This document shows positions 1-4,937 of a stretch of DNA of 8,570 bases, one piece after another. Both the position numbers and the translations under genes were made by a program. The notes beneath the pieces are model-generated. The model saw only the letters and a list, made by a program, of their open reading frames with translations, searched no databases and was not told where the DNA came from. Within the stretch, counting starts at the first letter, position 1. Each line of letters begins with the position of its first letter. The stretch is from Bacillota bacterium (GTDB taxonomy: Bacteria > Bacillota > Clostridia > Oscillospirales > Ruminococcaceae), in NCBI GenBank assembly GCA_023457175.1, contig JAEWMM010000298.1, positions 1 to 8,570 of the forward strand. The letters run 5' to 3'.

Positions 1-359
1 AAGAAAAACTGAAAAAAGCAAAGGAGGCGGCAAAGGCCGAGTCGGACAAGGCCATTGCGGCCGAGAAGAAGAAGCTGGCATCTCTTGAGGAAAAGCTAAA
101 AAAAGCCGAAGCCGAGGACGCCGCCGCAGCCGCCGAGCTTAAAGCTGCGCAGACCAAAGCCGCTGAGCTGGAAAAGAAGCTGAAATTGGCGAACACCGAC
201 GCCACCGCCTTTGCCGTTTACTTTGAGGATTTACAGGCCGGTATTAATAAGCTCAACGGTCTGGTGCTCAAAATGGAGAAAGCCGAGGACAAGGAAACCG
301 CCGCCAAGCTCAAAACCGCCCTGAAGAAAGTGTTGTCCGAAGCAGTCAAAAAGTTGTAA
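1..359 (+). CDS. 3' end of a coiled-coil protein, possibly DUF3102-type (partial)
   Basis: Open from the window edge in the frame starting at base 3, giving 118 residues before TAA at 357-359. The start lies outside the window. The first ~65 residues are a Lys/Glu/Ala heptad-like coiled coil with repeated AEKKK, EEKLKKAEAE and AAELEKKL-type segments. A less charged tail follows, containing VYFEDLQAGINKLNGLV and ending in an amphipathic helix (AAKLKTALKKVL). This tail resembles the C-terminus of DUF3102-type proteins carried by clostridial conjugative elements. That is recollection of the family pattern and the DUF3102 domain itself would lie upstream, so it is inference. No enzymatic motif is visible. 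A strong hairpin terminator follows immediately. It could equally be another coiled-coil protein of a mobile element. Confidence 0.75.
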   Translation, partial: EKLKKAKEAAKAESDKAIAAEKKKLASLEEKLKKAEAEDAAAAAELKAAQTKAAELEKKLKLANTDATAFAVYFEDLQAGINKLNGLVLKMEKAEDKETAAKLKTALKKVLSEAVKKL

Positions 360-363
360 GCAA

Positions 364-409
364 AATAGCAAACGCCTGTCCGCTGAAAAACGGACGGGCG
401 TTTGCTATT
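364..409 (+). terminator. Long hairpin terminator, possibly bidirectional
   Basis: Arms 364-382 and 391-409 pair over 19 bp with a single G·T wobble, around an 8-base loop (CTGAAAAA). The stem begins 4 bases after the coiled-coil gene's stop. Its distal arm ends in TTTGCTATT rather than a clean T-run. The symmetry means it could also stop transcripts arriving from the minus-strand Fic operon. Confidence 0.8.
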
Positions 410-413
410 GAGC

Positions 414-440
414 CAAATTCACAATCGTTTGAGATTTTGG
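414..440. repeat. 27-nt palindromic repeat, copy 1 (most diverged)
   Basis: Begins CAAATTCACAATCG and ends AGATTTTGG. By hand alignment it matches the copy at 2028-2054 at 23 of 27 positions without gaps. Its dyad symmetry is partly decayed. It lies between the terminator of the coiled-coil gene and the 3' end of the Fic operon. Confidence 0.7.
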
Positions 441-499
441 AGCGCCGCCAAAGGCGCTGCCTTTGGAATCCGCGAGCTTTTGAAAAAGCTCGACCAAAA
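435..499. other. Branched stem-loop cluster downstream of the Fic operon
   Basis: TTTTGG (435-440) can pair with CCAAAA (494-499), enclosing internal hairpins. AGCGCC (441-446) pairs with GGCGCT (453-458). Alternatively CCAAAGGC (448-455) pairs with GCCTTTGG (459-466), and these two overlap and exclude each other. A third hairpin pairs CGAGCTT (473-479) with AAGCTCG (486-492). Read on the minus strand, it starts about 20 bases after the last stop codon of the Fic operon, so it may act as a 3'-end or terminator structure. The region from 360 to 520 contains no convincing gene. Confidence 0.55.
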
Positions 500-520
500 C
501 TTTAATTTTTCAAACAGCAA

Positions 521-832
521 TCATCCAATGATCTCTTGGACGCTTTCCAACTTGCTGAGTCGGCTCAGCAGCGTTATTACTTGATCGGGTGTCATGTCTC
601 GGGTGCCCATGTACTGGTCGCAGATGGCACCCACTTGGATCAGCCGGTGGGTTCTGGCCCGGCGCAACTCGTCCGGACTGGCCGGGGCATCGATGTTTTC
701 GCGACTGATCGGCGCCCTGGGCGACGCTGTAGCAGTTATGGAAGGCGTCGAGATCGGTGACGCAGCTAAGGCTTTTTGCCGTTGATATTCCCGGTACAAC
801 CGGTTCATTCGATCCTTAATGCGTTCAGCCAA
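521..832 (-). CDS. Small DUF3847-like protein, putative relaxosome accessory protein
   Basis: 103 residues. The start is chosen as TTG at 832-830, one base after the Fic stop, because AGGGGG lies about 8 bases upstream on the minus strand. An in-frame ATG at 808 is the alternative. The N-terminal helix is basic (LAERIKDRMNRLYREYQRQK, residues 1-20). A Ser/Thr/Pro/Ala-rich linker follows to about residue 55. The C-terminus has ARTHRL (59-64) and DMTPDQVITLLSRLS (79-93). The ARTHRL...(T/D)DQV..LL pattern recalls DUF3847/MobC-like small proteins encoded near MobA/MobL relaxases in clostridial elements, which suggests a DNA-bound helper of the relaxase. This is pattern recognition, not a database match. 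It is the last gene of the Fic operon and is probably translationally coupled to fic. A second antitoxin-like role is possible but nothing specific supports it. Confidence 0.6.
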   Translation of the reverse strand: MAERIKDRMNRLYREYQRQKALAASPISTPSITATASPRAPISRENIDAPASPDELRRARTHRLIQVGAICDQYMGTRDMTPDQVITLLSRLSKLESVQEIIG

Positions 833-833
833 C

Positions 834-1583
834 TTAACGCCCCCTGTCGTATTTATTGGGTTCAATAATGCCCCGGTCGGCCGCGCGCTCGGCGTTGAGT
901 CGGTCGGCTTCAATCTTCGCCGCGGCAAGCTTATCCTTGATCAATTTTGGCTTTTCGCGACCTAGAACTATGCTATCCAGAACAATCTTTTTTAAATAAG
1001 ACAAATCCGATCTGTCGCCTAAATCTTTAAAAACAGCCGAAGCAGCCACAAGTGCATTGCGCGTATAAACGCTGTGCTTTTCAAAAAGCAATGGTTCCAG
1101 TGGAATATCGCGATTTGCTGCGTACAAGCAGAAAAAAGTAACGACCGTTCTGGTGTTACCTTCGCGAAAGCAGTGAACTTTCCATAAGTGTGCCATGTGG
1201 CTTGAAAACTGTTCCGCTTTAGCTTCATCATTGAGCCGCTGCCATTTTATCGAACGTAAACTGTCAATAACTCTTTCGGCATCGCTTGTGACATCTTTAA
1301 AATCTGAATACTCGACAGAAATACCGCCTAAAACTGATTCGGGCTTTTCGATATTTATAGATCTGATTTTTCCCGCCCATTCAAATATGTCTTGAAAAAT
1401 CCAGCGATGTATTTCGCAGAAGTGCGCAAAGTCGTAGTTTCCCGGCAGAGGATTAAGCATCAGTGTTTTTATTCTTGCGCTTACATAATCCGCTTCCATA
1501 GAATCCAGTTCTTCCTGCGAACGGCAGTTGCCTTTATTAATCAAAACGTCTGTTTCCGGATATAGGTAAGGGTCACGCTTCAT
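834..1583 (-). CDS. fic: Fic/DOC-family protein (probable AMP-transferase toxin or effector)
   Basis: 249 residues from ATG at 1583, which overlaps the 3' end of the upstream antitoxin gene by 11 bases. GGTGAGG lies just upstream. An in-frame TTG at 1595 also exists but lacks a ribosome binding site. Fic enzymes usually transfer AMP from ATP onto Ser, Thr or Tyr of a target protein. The active-site loop is HCFREGNTR at residues 137-145. It keeps the catalytic His137, Phe139, the acidic Glu141, Gly142, Asn143 and Arg145. It differs from the common HPFREGNGRxxR form by Cys for Pro, Thr for the second Gly, and Val where the second Arg would be. A preceding segment (FCEIHRWIFQDIFEWAGKIR, about 55-74) is typical of the Fic fold. 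The C-terminal ~45 residues form a basic, charged helix (KDKLAAAKIEADRLNAERAA) that could contact DNA or a partner. Two VbhA-like genes directly upstream fit a toxin-antitoxin arrangement. The target is unknown. Confidence 0.9.
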   Translation of the reverse strand: MKRDPYLYPETDVLINKGNCRSQEELDSMEADYVSARIKTLMLNPLPGNYDFAHFCEIHRWIFQDIFEWAGKIRSINIEKPESVLGGISVEYSDFKDVTSDAERVIDSLRSIKWQRLNDEAKAEQFSSHMAHLWKVHCFREGNTRTVVTFFCLYAANRDIPLEPLLFEKHSVYTRNALVAASAVFKDLGDRSDLSYLKKIVLDSIVLGREKPKLIKDKLAAAKIEADRLNAERAADRGIIEPNKYDRGR

Positions 1584-1761
1584 CGGCCTCACCAACCATC
1601 TTATATTTCCTGTCCAGCGCTTTTATAATATCGGCATCAGTTATTTTCCCTTGTTTCTCCTGCTCAACTAATTTTAAAAAGTCGTCAGAAGGTTCAAGTC
1701 CGTCAACTTTTATGATACCCAAAGCATAATTCCAAGCCTGCTCATTACTCATTTTAGCCAT
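1573..1761 (-). CDS. VbhA-like antitoxin, second of a tandem pair
   Basis: 62 residues from ATG at 1761, with AAGGGG 8 bases upstream. A second ATG three codons in is possible. VbhA-type proteins are small helical inhibitors that insert a Glu from an (S/T)xxxE(G/N) motif into the ATP site of Fic. Here the matching segment is IIKVDGLEPS (residues 16-25). Asp20 stands where Glu is expected and Ile16 where Ser/Thr is expected, so the inhibitory motif is degenerate. The later QGKIT (37-41) and following helix align without gaps with the neighbouring antitoxin. The stop overlaps the fic start by 11 bases, so translation is probably coupled and antitoxin is made first. Family assignment is by motif and context only. 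Confidence 0.7.
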   Translation of the reverse strand: MAKMSNEQAWNYALGIIKVDGLEPSDDFLKLVEQEKQGKITDADIIKALDRKYKMVGEADEA

Positions 1762-1781
1762 TTAGTACGCCCCTTCTAATG

Positions 1782-2003
1782 CTAGATTTTCGTTTTGCAA
1801 ACACACGTCGCGGAGCTGACCAGCCCAGACGTAATTTTATAACCGTTCTCCTGAAGGATACGCTCCACCGATTCATCACCAGTAATTTTGCCTTGCAAAA
1901 TTTCCCGGCCGGTTTCAATGTCCTGCTGGGTCAGGTCAAAACCCTCACACGCCATATTAAAGCGAACAAATTCAAGCTTCCGGGCAATGTCTTTTTCGGT
2001 CAC
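1782..2003 (-). CDS. VbhA-like antitoxin, first of a tandem pair
   Basis: 73 residues. The GTG start at 2003 is chosen because GGGAGGA lies 6 bases upstream on the minus strand. The inhibitory segment is NMACEGFDLT (residues 16-25). It keeps the Glu20-Gly21 pair of the VbhA motif, with Asn16 in place of Ser/Thr. QGKIT at 37-41 and the spacing between the two match the next gene exactly, so the two are paralogues or members of the same family. The last ~14 residues (SGLVSSATCVCKTKI) look unrelated to the family core and may be a read-on tail. It lies 20 bases upstream of the second antitoxin and is the first gene of the operon after the promoter at 2117-2145. Confidence 0.7.
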   Translation of the reverse strand: MTEKDIARKLEFVRFNMACEGFDLTQQDIETGREILQGKITGDESVERILQENGYKITSGLVSSATCVCKTKI

Positions 2004-2027
2004 GTTCAGTCCTCCCGATCATATGCT

Positions 2028-2054
2028 CAAATTCGCAATTGTTTGCGAATTTGG
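2028..2054. repeat. 27-nt palindromic repeat, copy 2 (perfect dyad)
   Basis: Arms CAAATTCGCAA (2028-2038) and TTGCGAATTTG (2043-2053) are perfect inverted repeats around TTGT, followed by one G. It matches the reverse complement of copy 3 (4703-4729) at 26 of 27 positions. It lies in the leader of the Fic operon, about 24 bases upstream of the first start codon. Confidence 0.85.
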
Positions 2055-2057
2055 CTG

Positions 2058-2104
2058 CGTTACGTAACGATTAAAATTACGGTTTTTCGCATGTTAATGC
2101 GAAA
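2058..2104. promoter_or_regulatory. Two palindromes in the Fic operon leader (candidate operator or RNA structure)
   Basis: CGTTAC|GTAACG (2058-2069) is a perfect 12-bp palindrome. TTTCGCAT (2085-2092) and ATGCGAAA (2097-2104) are perfect 8-bp inverted arms around GTTA. Both lie just downstream of the predicted start point. They could bind an autoregulatory antitoxin complex or fold as leader RNA. Binding is inference. Confidence 0.5.
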
Positions 2105-2116
2105 TTTAATATATTA

Positions 2117-2145
2117 ATTATACCATAAAACGGTTCAAAAGGCAA
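2117..2145 (-). promoter_or_regulatory. Sigma-A-type promoter of the antitoxin-Fic operon
   Basis: On the minus strand the -35 is TTGCCT (2145-2140), the spacer is 17 bases, and the -10 is a perfect TATAAT (2122-2117). Transcription would begin near 2110, giving a leader of roughly 105 bases before the GTG at 2003. The leader holds the two palindromes and repeat copy 2. Confidence 0.75.
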
Positions 2146-2162
2146 ATGAATATGTGCTTGTC

Positions 2163-2201
2163 AAGGGATTTCGTGTGACAAAAATGTCACCGGAATCTCT
2201 T
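2163..2201 (+). other. Long stem-loop upstream of the relaxase relic (oriT-like or attenuator)
   Basis: Outer arms AAGGGATTTCG (2163-2173) and CGGAATCTCTT (2191-2201) pair with two mismatches. After a one-base bulge the stem continues as GTGACA (2175-2180) with TGTCAC (2185-2190) around AAAA. TGCTTTTTCT follows. The same stem in altered sequence precedes the intact relaxase at 4814-4852. It could be an origin-of-transfer stem or a terminator/attenuator. Confidence 0.6.
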
Positions 2202-2278
2202 GCTTTTTCTACACCGAAACCACCTTAATCCACCTTCAGAATCATGATGATAAATATGCCCGAAGAGAGGTTGAGCGC

Positions 2279-2546
2279 ATGGCATTATACAGCTTTCATG
2301 GTCAAATCATCGACCGTGTTAAAAGCGGTTAGGATAAGCCAAGATGGATCCGCCGCGGAAGGCCGCCAGACGGCGTTCAACCTCCGTCGCAGCTGCGGCC
2401 TACGCGCCGGCGCGCGCCTTGTTGATGAGCGCACCGGCGTGGCCTACGACTATACTCGAAAAGGAGGCGTTGTCCATACCGAGATCATACTGCCAGATAA
2501 CGTACCCGGCCGTTATAACGACCGGCAGACACTTTGGAATAGCTAA
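2279..2546 (+). pseudogene. 5' relic of a MobA/MobL relaxase gene
   Basis: ATG at 2279 opens the same protein start as the intact relaxase (MALYSFHGQII) but meets an in-frame TAG at 2330-2332. The sequence then carries small insertions and deletions relative to 4938-5201, including a lost base near 2403. Beyond this it again reads as relaxase, from AGARLVDERTG to RQTLWN, with 38 of 45 residues identical to the intact protein. Similarity stops at about 2540 and the fragment ends in TAG. The catalytic HNPHVH region is absent. The ribosome binding site is also degraded (GAGAGG against AAAGGAGG). This is a diverged relic, not a recent copy. The end lies against the 3' end of the membrane-protein gene, with which the relic's final codons overlap by about 4 bases. 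Confidence 0.88.
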
Positions 2547-3088
2547 ACTATAAAATAGATCAATGCTGCGGCAATCATTGCACCAAACAGGTTAAAGAGC
2601 ATATCCGTATCCGTATCCTTGAGTCCGTGCTGCGATTTGCTGGTATTGGCGGGCTTCATATCATGACTAAACTCCAGCAGTTCAAAGATGACGCCCAGTG
2701 TATTACCTAGCAAAAAGACAAACACCGCAAGAAACAGCGGTGAGCCACCCATCTCTAAGAAATGATCCAGCAGATAGAAAAACAGCAATGAAAAGGAAAA
2801 AGCACCGAAGCCGTGTAGATAACGATCAAACACAGTGGAACGGTAATACATTCGAAGGTACTGCCCACAAAAACCACTGACAAATGCCGCGATCATGGTC
2901 AGCAGTATGGCCCAATATGGCACCTTAATCTGGAACAGAAAAATGCTTATAAACAATAGTGTATAAAACACGCAGGTACTAGCGGTTGCCTTGGCCCGTA
3001 CCGTTTCTTTCTGCCGGTACAGCTTCACGATGCACGGAATTAAAATGGACAGGAATACTATAAATGAAATAATTGTCAGCCAAAACAT
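2543..3088 (-). CDS. YjdF/DUF2238-like integral membrane protein
   Basis: 181 residues from ATG at 3088, with a weak GTGAGA site upstream. About five to six membrane segments are visible, near residues 2-22, 37-53, 58-75, 95-110, 117-135 and 165-181. Polar motifs sit at or near the membrane: DRYLH (88-92), an ELLEF segment (136-140), and GLKDTDTDMLFNLFGA (155-170). A D...H motif, then an acidic E..E segment, then a (L/K)DT..D...N/D..GA segment is the pattern of the YjdF/DUF2238 family, related in layout to VanZ-like proteins. The biochemical function is unknown. The gene starts 9 bases after the oxidoreductase stop and is probably co-transcribed with it. Its stop codon lies 2-3 bases from the point where relaxase-relic similarity ends. 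That could mark the insertion or deletion boundary that brought in this cargo. Confidence 0.75.
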   Translation of the reverse strand: MFWLTIISFIVFLSILIPCIVKLYRQKETVRAKATASTCVFYTLLFISIFLFQIKVPYWAILLTMIAAFVSGFCGQYLRMYYRSTVFDRYLHGFGAFSFSLLFFYLLDHFLEMGGSPLFLAVFVFLLGNTLGVIFELLEFSHDMKPANTSKSQHGLKDTDTDMLFNLFGAMIAAALIYFIV

Positions 3089-3097
3089 AAAACATTC

Positions 3098-4399
3098 TCA
3101 CTTTTTCTTCAGATTGCCGGTTGCAGGATTATCAATCAGCACACCGTTCTCAGTAAAGCGGGAGCCGTGGCAAGGACAATCCCACGAACGCTCCTTTCCG
3201 TTCCACTTGAGCGCACAGCCAAGATGCGGGCATCGCTTTTGAGACGGAGTCAGCAGATTAACCGTCGCTTCAAAGGCATTGACAGCAAGCTGAGGACGCA
3301 GGATACTTCTGGACGGAGAAAAAACCTCCGCGTTCGGATTTTCCTTGCCCATGACCATATCGGTTAAGATCATGGCTGCCACCATGGCGGAGGTCATGCC
3401 CCATTTGTTGAAACCGGTAGCTACGTAGAAATTGGGGGTATGCTTGGAGTATTGGCCAATATAGGGAACGCTGTCCAGTGTCATGCAGTCCTGCGTTGCC
3501 CAGCGGTATTTTTCCTTGGCATTAGGATAGTAACGTATAGCAAAATTTGAAAGCTCCTGCCAGTTTCCGCCCTGTTTACCGGTGCGGTGGTCGCCTCCGC
3601 CAATGAGCAACAGGTTTTGATAGTTGCGAAAGGACATGCCCTTTTGCGCCTCGTCGACATACATTCCATGTACGTTCGGCGCATTTTCCAGAGCAAGGAC
3701 ATAAGAACGGTGTTGGTATTGCTTCAAGAAATAGCTTCCGTGCTTATAAATAAACGGAAAATGGGTGGCAACGATAATTTTCTCCGCCACAATCGTTCCA
3801 TGATTAGTTACAGCGCAACGATCCGTCAGTTCGCGGACTTTGGTATGCTCGTAGATATTCAGATCTGATGTGATTGACGCAACGAATTTTAAGGGATTAA
3901 ACTGCGCCTGATTGGCGAATTTTACTGCACCCGCAACGGAGAATGGAAGAGGAAGTGCTTCTGCAAGCGCTGCCGGATAACCAAGCTTTTCAAGGGCGGT
4001 TAGCTCCTTTTCAATCTTCTTGCGGCTACTGAGGGAATAGACAAAGGCATCCTTCTGCTCAAAGTCACAGTCGATGGTTGAACACAGCCTGCGATATTCT
4101 TCAAGAGCGGTTTCGTTAGCTTTCAAATACATCTGCGCGCGCTCCACACCCATTTGGCCGATCAGCTTATCGTAAATCAGTCCATGCTGGGAGGTAATTT
4201 TGGCAGTTGTGTTCTTTGTAATTCCGCCGCAAATGGTGTTGGCCTCCACCAGAGCATAAGAGATTCCGGCCTGTCGCAGCAGATAAGCGCAAAGGACGCC
4301 TGCCATACCGCCGCCAATGATGAGCACATCTGTATGAAGCTCTTGCTTCATGGGTTCTTTATTTGGAATACTTGCCGTATCCGACCAAACTGAATACAT
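3098..4399 (-). CDS. FAD-dependent oxidoreductase with C-terminal Rieske [2Fe-2S] domain
   Basis: 433 residues from ATG at 4399, preceded by GGGGTGAT. An in-frame ATG at 4468 adds 23 residues but has no ribosome binding site and gives an atypical N-terminus. VLIIGGGMAG (residues 25-34) is the Rossmann FAD-binding GxGxxG. The body follows the DAO (glycine/D-amino-acid oxidase-like) family, with FNPLKF near 167-172, LLIGGGDHRTG near 264-274 and a TGFNKWGMTSAM segment near 328-339. The C-terminus has Rieske box 1 CPHLGC (390-395) and box 2 CPCHGS (408-413), with ligands Cys390, His392, Cys408 and His411. Cys395 and Cys410 match the extra disulfide cysteines of bc1-type Rieske proteins. The protein appears complete. 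The substrate is unknown. The Rieske centre would pass electrons between the flavin and a partner. No signal peptide is seen, so it is probably cytoplasmic. It is the first gene of a two-gene operon with the membrane protein. Confidence 0.92.
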   Translation of the reverse strand: MYSVWSDTASIPNKEPMKQELHTDVLIIGGGMAGVLCAYLLRQAGISYALVEANTICGGITKNTTAKITSQHGLIYDKLIGQMGVERAQMYLKANETALEEYRRLCSTIDCDFEQKDAFVYSLSSRKKIEKELTALEKLGYPAALAEALPLPFSVAGAVKFANQAQFNPLKFVASITSDLNIYEHTKVRELTDRCAVTNHGTIVAEKIIVATHFPFIYKHGSYFLKQYQHRSYVLALENAPNVHGMYVDEAQKGMSFRNYQNLLLIGGGDHRTGKQGGNWQELSNFAIRYYPNAKEKYRWATQDCMTLDSVPYIGQYSKHTPNFYVATGFNKWGMTSAMVAAMILTDMVMGKENPNAEVFSPSRSILRPQLAVNAFEATVNLLTPSQKRCPHLGCALKWNGKERSWDCPCHGSRFTENGVLIDNPATGNLKKK

Positions 4400-4530
4400 A
4401 AATTCATCACCCCAAATTTTATTGTTCCTGATTTCATGGGGATTATTAGCACTGTGGGGGATGGTCATGCGTAAAGTGTATCTATAACATTCTAACTCAC
4501 ATTAAAAAGGAAAAGTAAGGCTATGGTAAA

Positions 4531-4629
4531 ATGATTTATGACTATGACGGCCAACGGCATGTACGCATAATCAAAACGGGCGGAGCAGCCGTGATGGGCG
4601 CTATGCCCGTTTACTTATCCCGCTTATAA
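4531..4629 (+). CDS. Possible 32-residue small ORF
   Basis: ATG at 4531 to TAA at 4627-4629. The peptide begins MIYDYDGQRHVRIIKTGG and ends MPVYLSRL. A weak GTAAGG site lies about 9 bases upstream. The frame is free of stops and its codon choice looks coding. It could be a genuine microprotein, a leader peptide, or the C-terminal remnant of a larger gene. It also overlaps an inverted repeat (4574-4612), so it may be non-coding. I do not recognise it. Confidence 0.35.
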   Translation: MIYDYDGQRHVRIIKTGGAAVMGAMPVYLSRL

Positions 4630-4757
4630 GACTGCTGCTCGTTTGTGGGCGGCAAACAGGCGGCTTGCCGTCCACAGTTCTCCAGACTTGGCTGGACAAG
4701 CGCCAAATTCCCAAACAATTGCGAATTTGATATGCCGGGCCGATCGGCTCGGTCCGG
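4574..4757. other. Array of stem-loops upstream of the relaxase; candidate origin of transfer
   Basis: Several inverted repeats follow one another. AAACGGGC (4574-4581) pairs with GCCCGTTT (4605-4612). GTGGGCGGCAA (4645-4655) pairs with TTGCCGTCCAC (4665-4675), 11 bp with one wobble. TCCAG (4681-4685) pairs with CTGGA (4692-4696). Repeat copy 3 (4703-4729) is itself palindromic. CCGGGCCGA (4735-4743) pairs with TCGGTCCGG (4749-4757), with one wobble. Origins of transfer of relaxases commonly lie beside the relaxase gene and carry inverted repeats next to the nick site. I cannot identify a nick sequence, so the assignment is inference. The stretch 4630-4937 holds no convincing gene. Confidence 0.5.
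4703..4729. repeat. 27-nt palindromic repeat, copy 3
   Basis: Its reverse complement matches copy 2 (2028-2054) at 26 of 27 positions. The hexamer ATATGC follows it directly (4730-4735). The same hexamer precedes copy 2 at 2021-2026, one base away from that repeat. Copies 2 and 3 therefore bracket the relaxase relic and cargo genes in inverted orientation. Confidence 0.85.
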
Positions 4758-4813
4758 TGGAAAGTAAAAAATGATACTTGTCGCTAATTATTTCGCTTCT
4801 CAAATCAGGTGTC

Positions 4814-4852
4814 AAGGCCTTCCGTGCGACGAAAATACTGCCGGAATTCCTT
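4814..4852 (+). other. Stem-loop upstream of the intact relaxase (oriT-like or attenuator)
   Basis: AAGGCCTTCCG (4814-4824) pairs with CGGAATTCCTT (4842-4852) at 9 of 11 positions. The stem continues as GC (4826-4827) with GC (4840-4841) after a bulged T. GCTTTTTTTAC follows, so an intrinsic terminator or attenuator is possible. Its position and shape match the stem at 2163-2201, although the arm sequences differ. Confidence 0.6.
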
Positions 4853-4921
4853 GCTTTTTTTACGCTTAAAACCCCTGCAACCCACCTTCAGCTTTCAGTA
4901 TCATGGTATTAAGTATGCTTG

Positions 4922-4930
4922 AAAGGAGGT
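4922..4930 (+). promoter_or_regulatory. Strong ribosome binding site that sets the relaxase start
   Basis: AAAGGAGGT lies 7 bases before ATG at 4938. An upstream in-frame GTG at 4929 overlaps this site and so cannot use it. Confidence 0.85.
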
Positions 4931-4937
4931 GGAGCGC

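Noticed and set aside
402..584. Forward open frame over the hairpin cluster
   Set aside because: It crosses the terminator and inverted repeats and overlaps the 3' end of the DUF3847-like gene, so it is not likely to be coding.
833..928. Longer start for the DUF3847-like gene at 928
   Set aside because: The extension lies wholly within the fic coding sequence. The TTG at 832 directly after the fic stop has a good ribosome binding site.
4400..4468. Upstream ATG of the oxidoreductase at 4468
   Set aside because: No ribosome binding site precedes it, and the ATG at 4399 does have one and gives a family-like N-terminus.
4470..4535. A promoter for the oxidoreductase or for the small ORF
   Set aside because: TTATAG on the minus strand and TAAAAT on the plus strand resemble -10 boxes, but no acceptable -35 lies at the right distance.
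2028..4729. A classic insertion sequence bounded by copies 2 and 3 of the palindrome
   Set aside because: No transposase lies between them, and the ATATGC match is short and offset by one base on the left side. It is kept only as a boundary observation.
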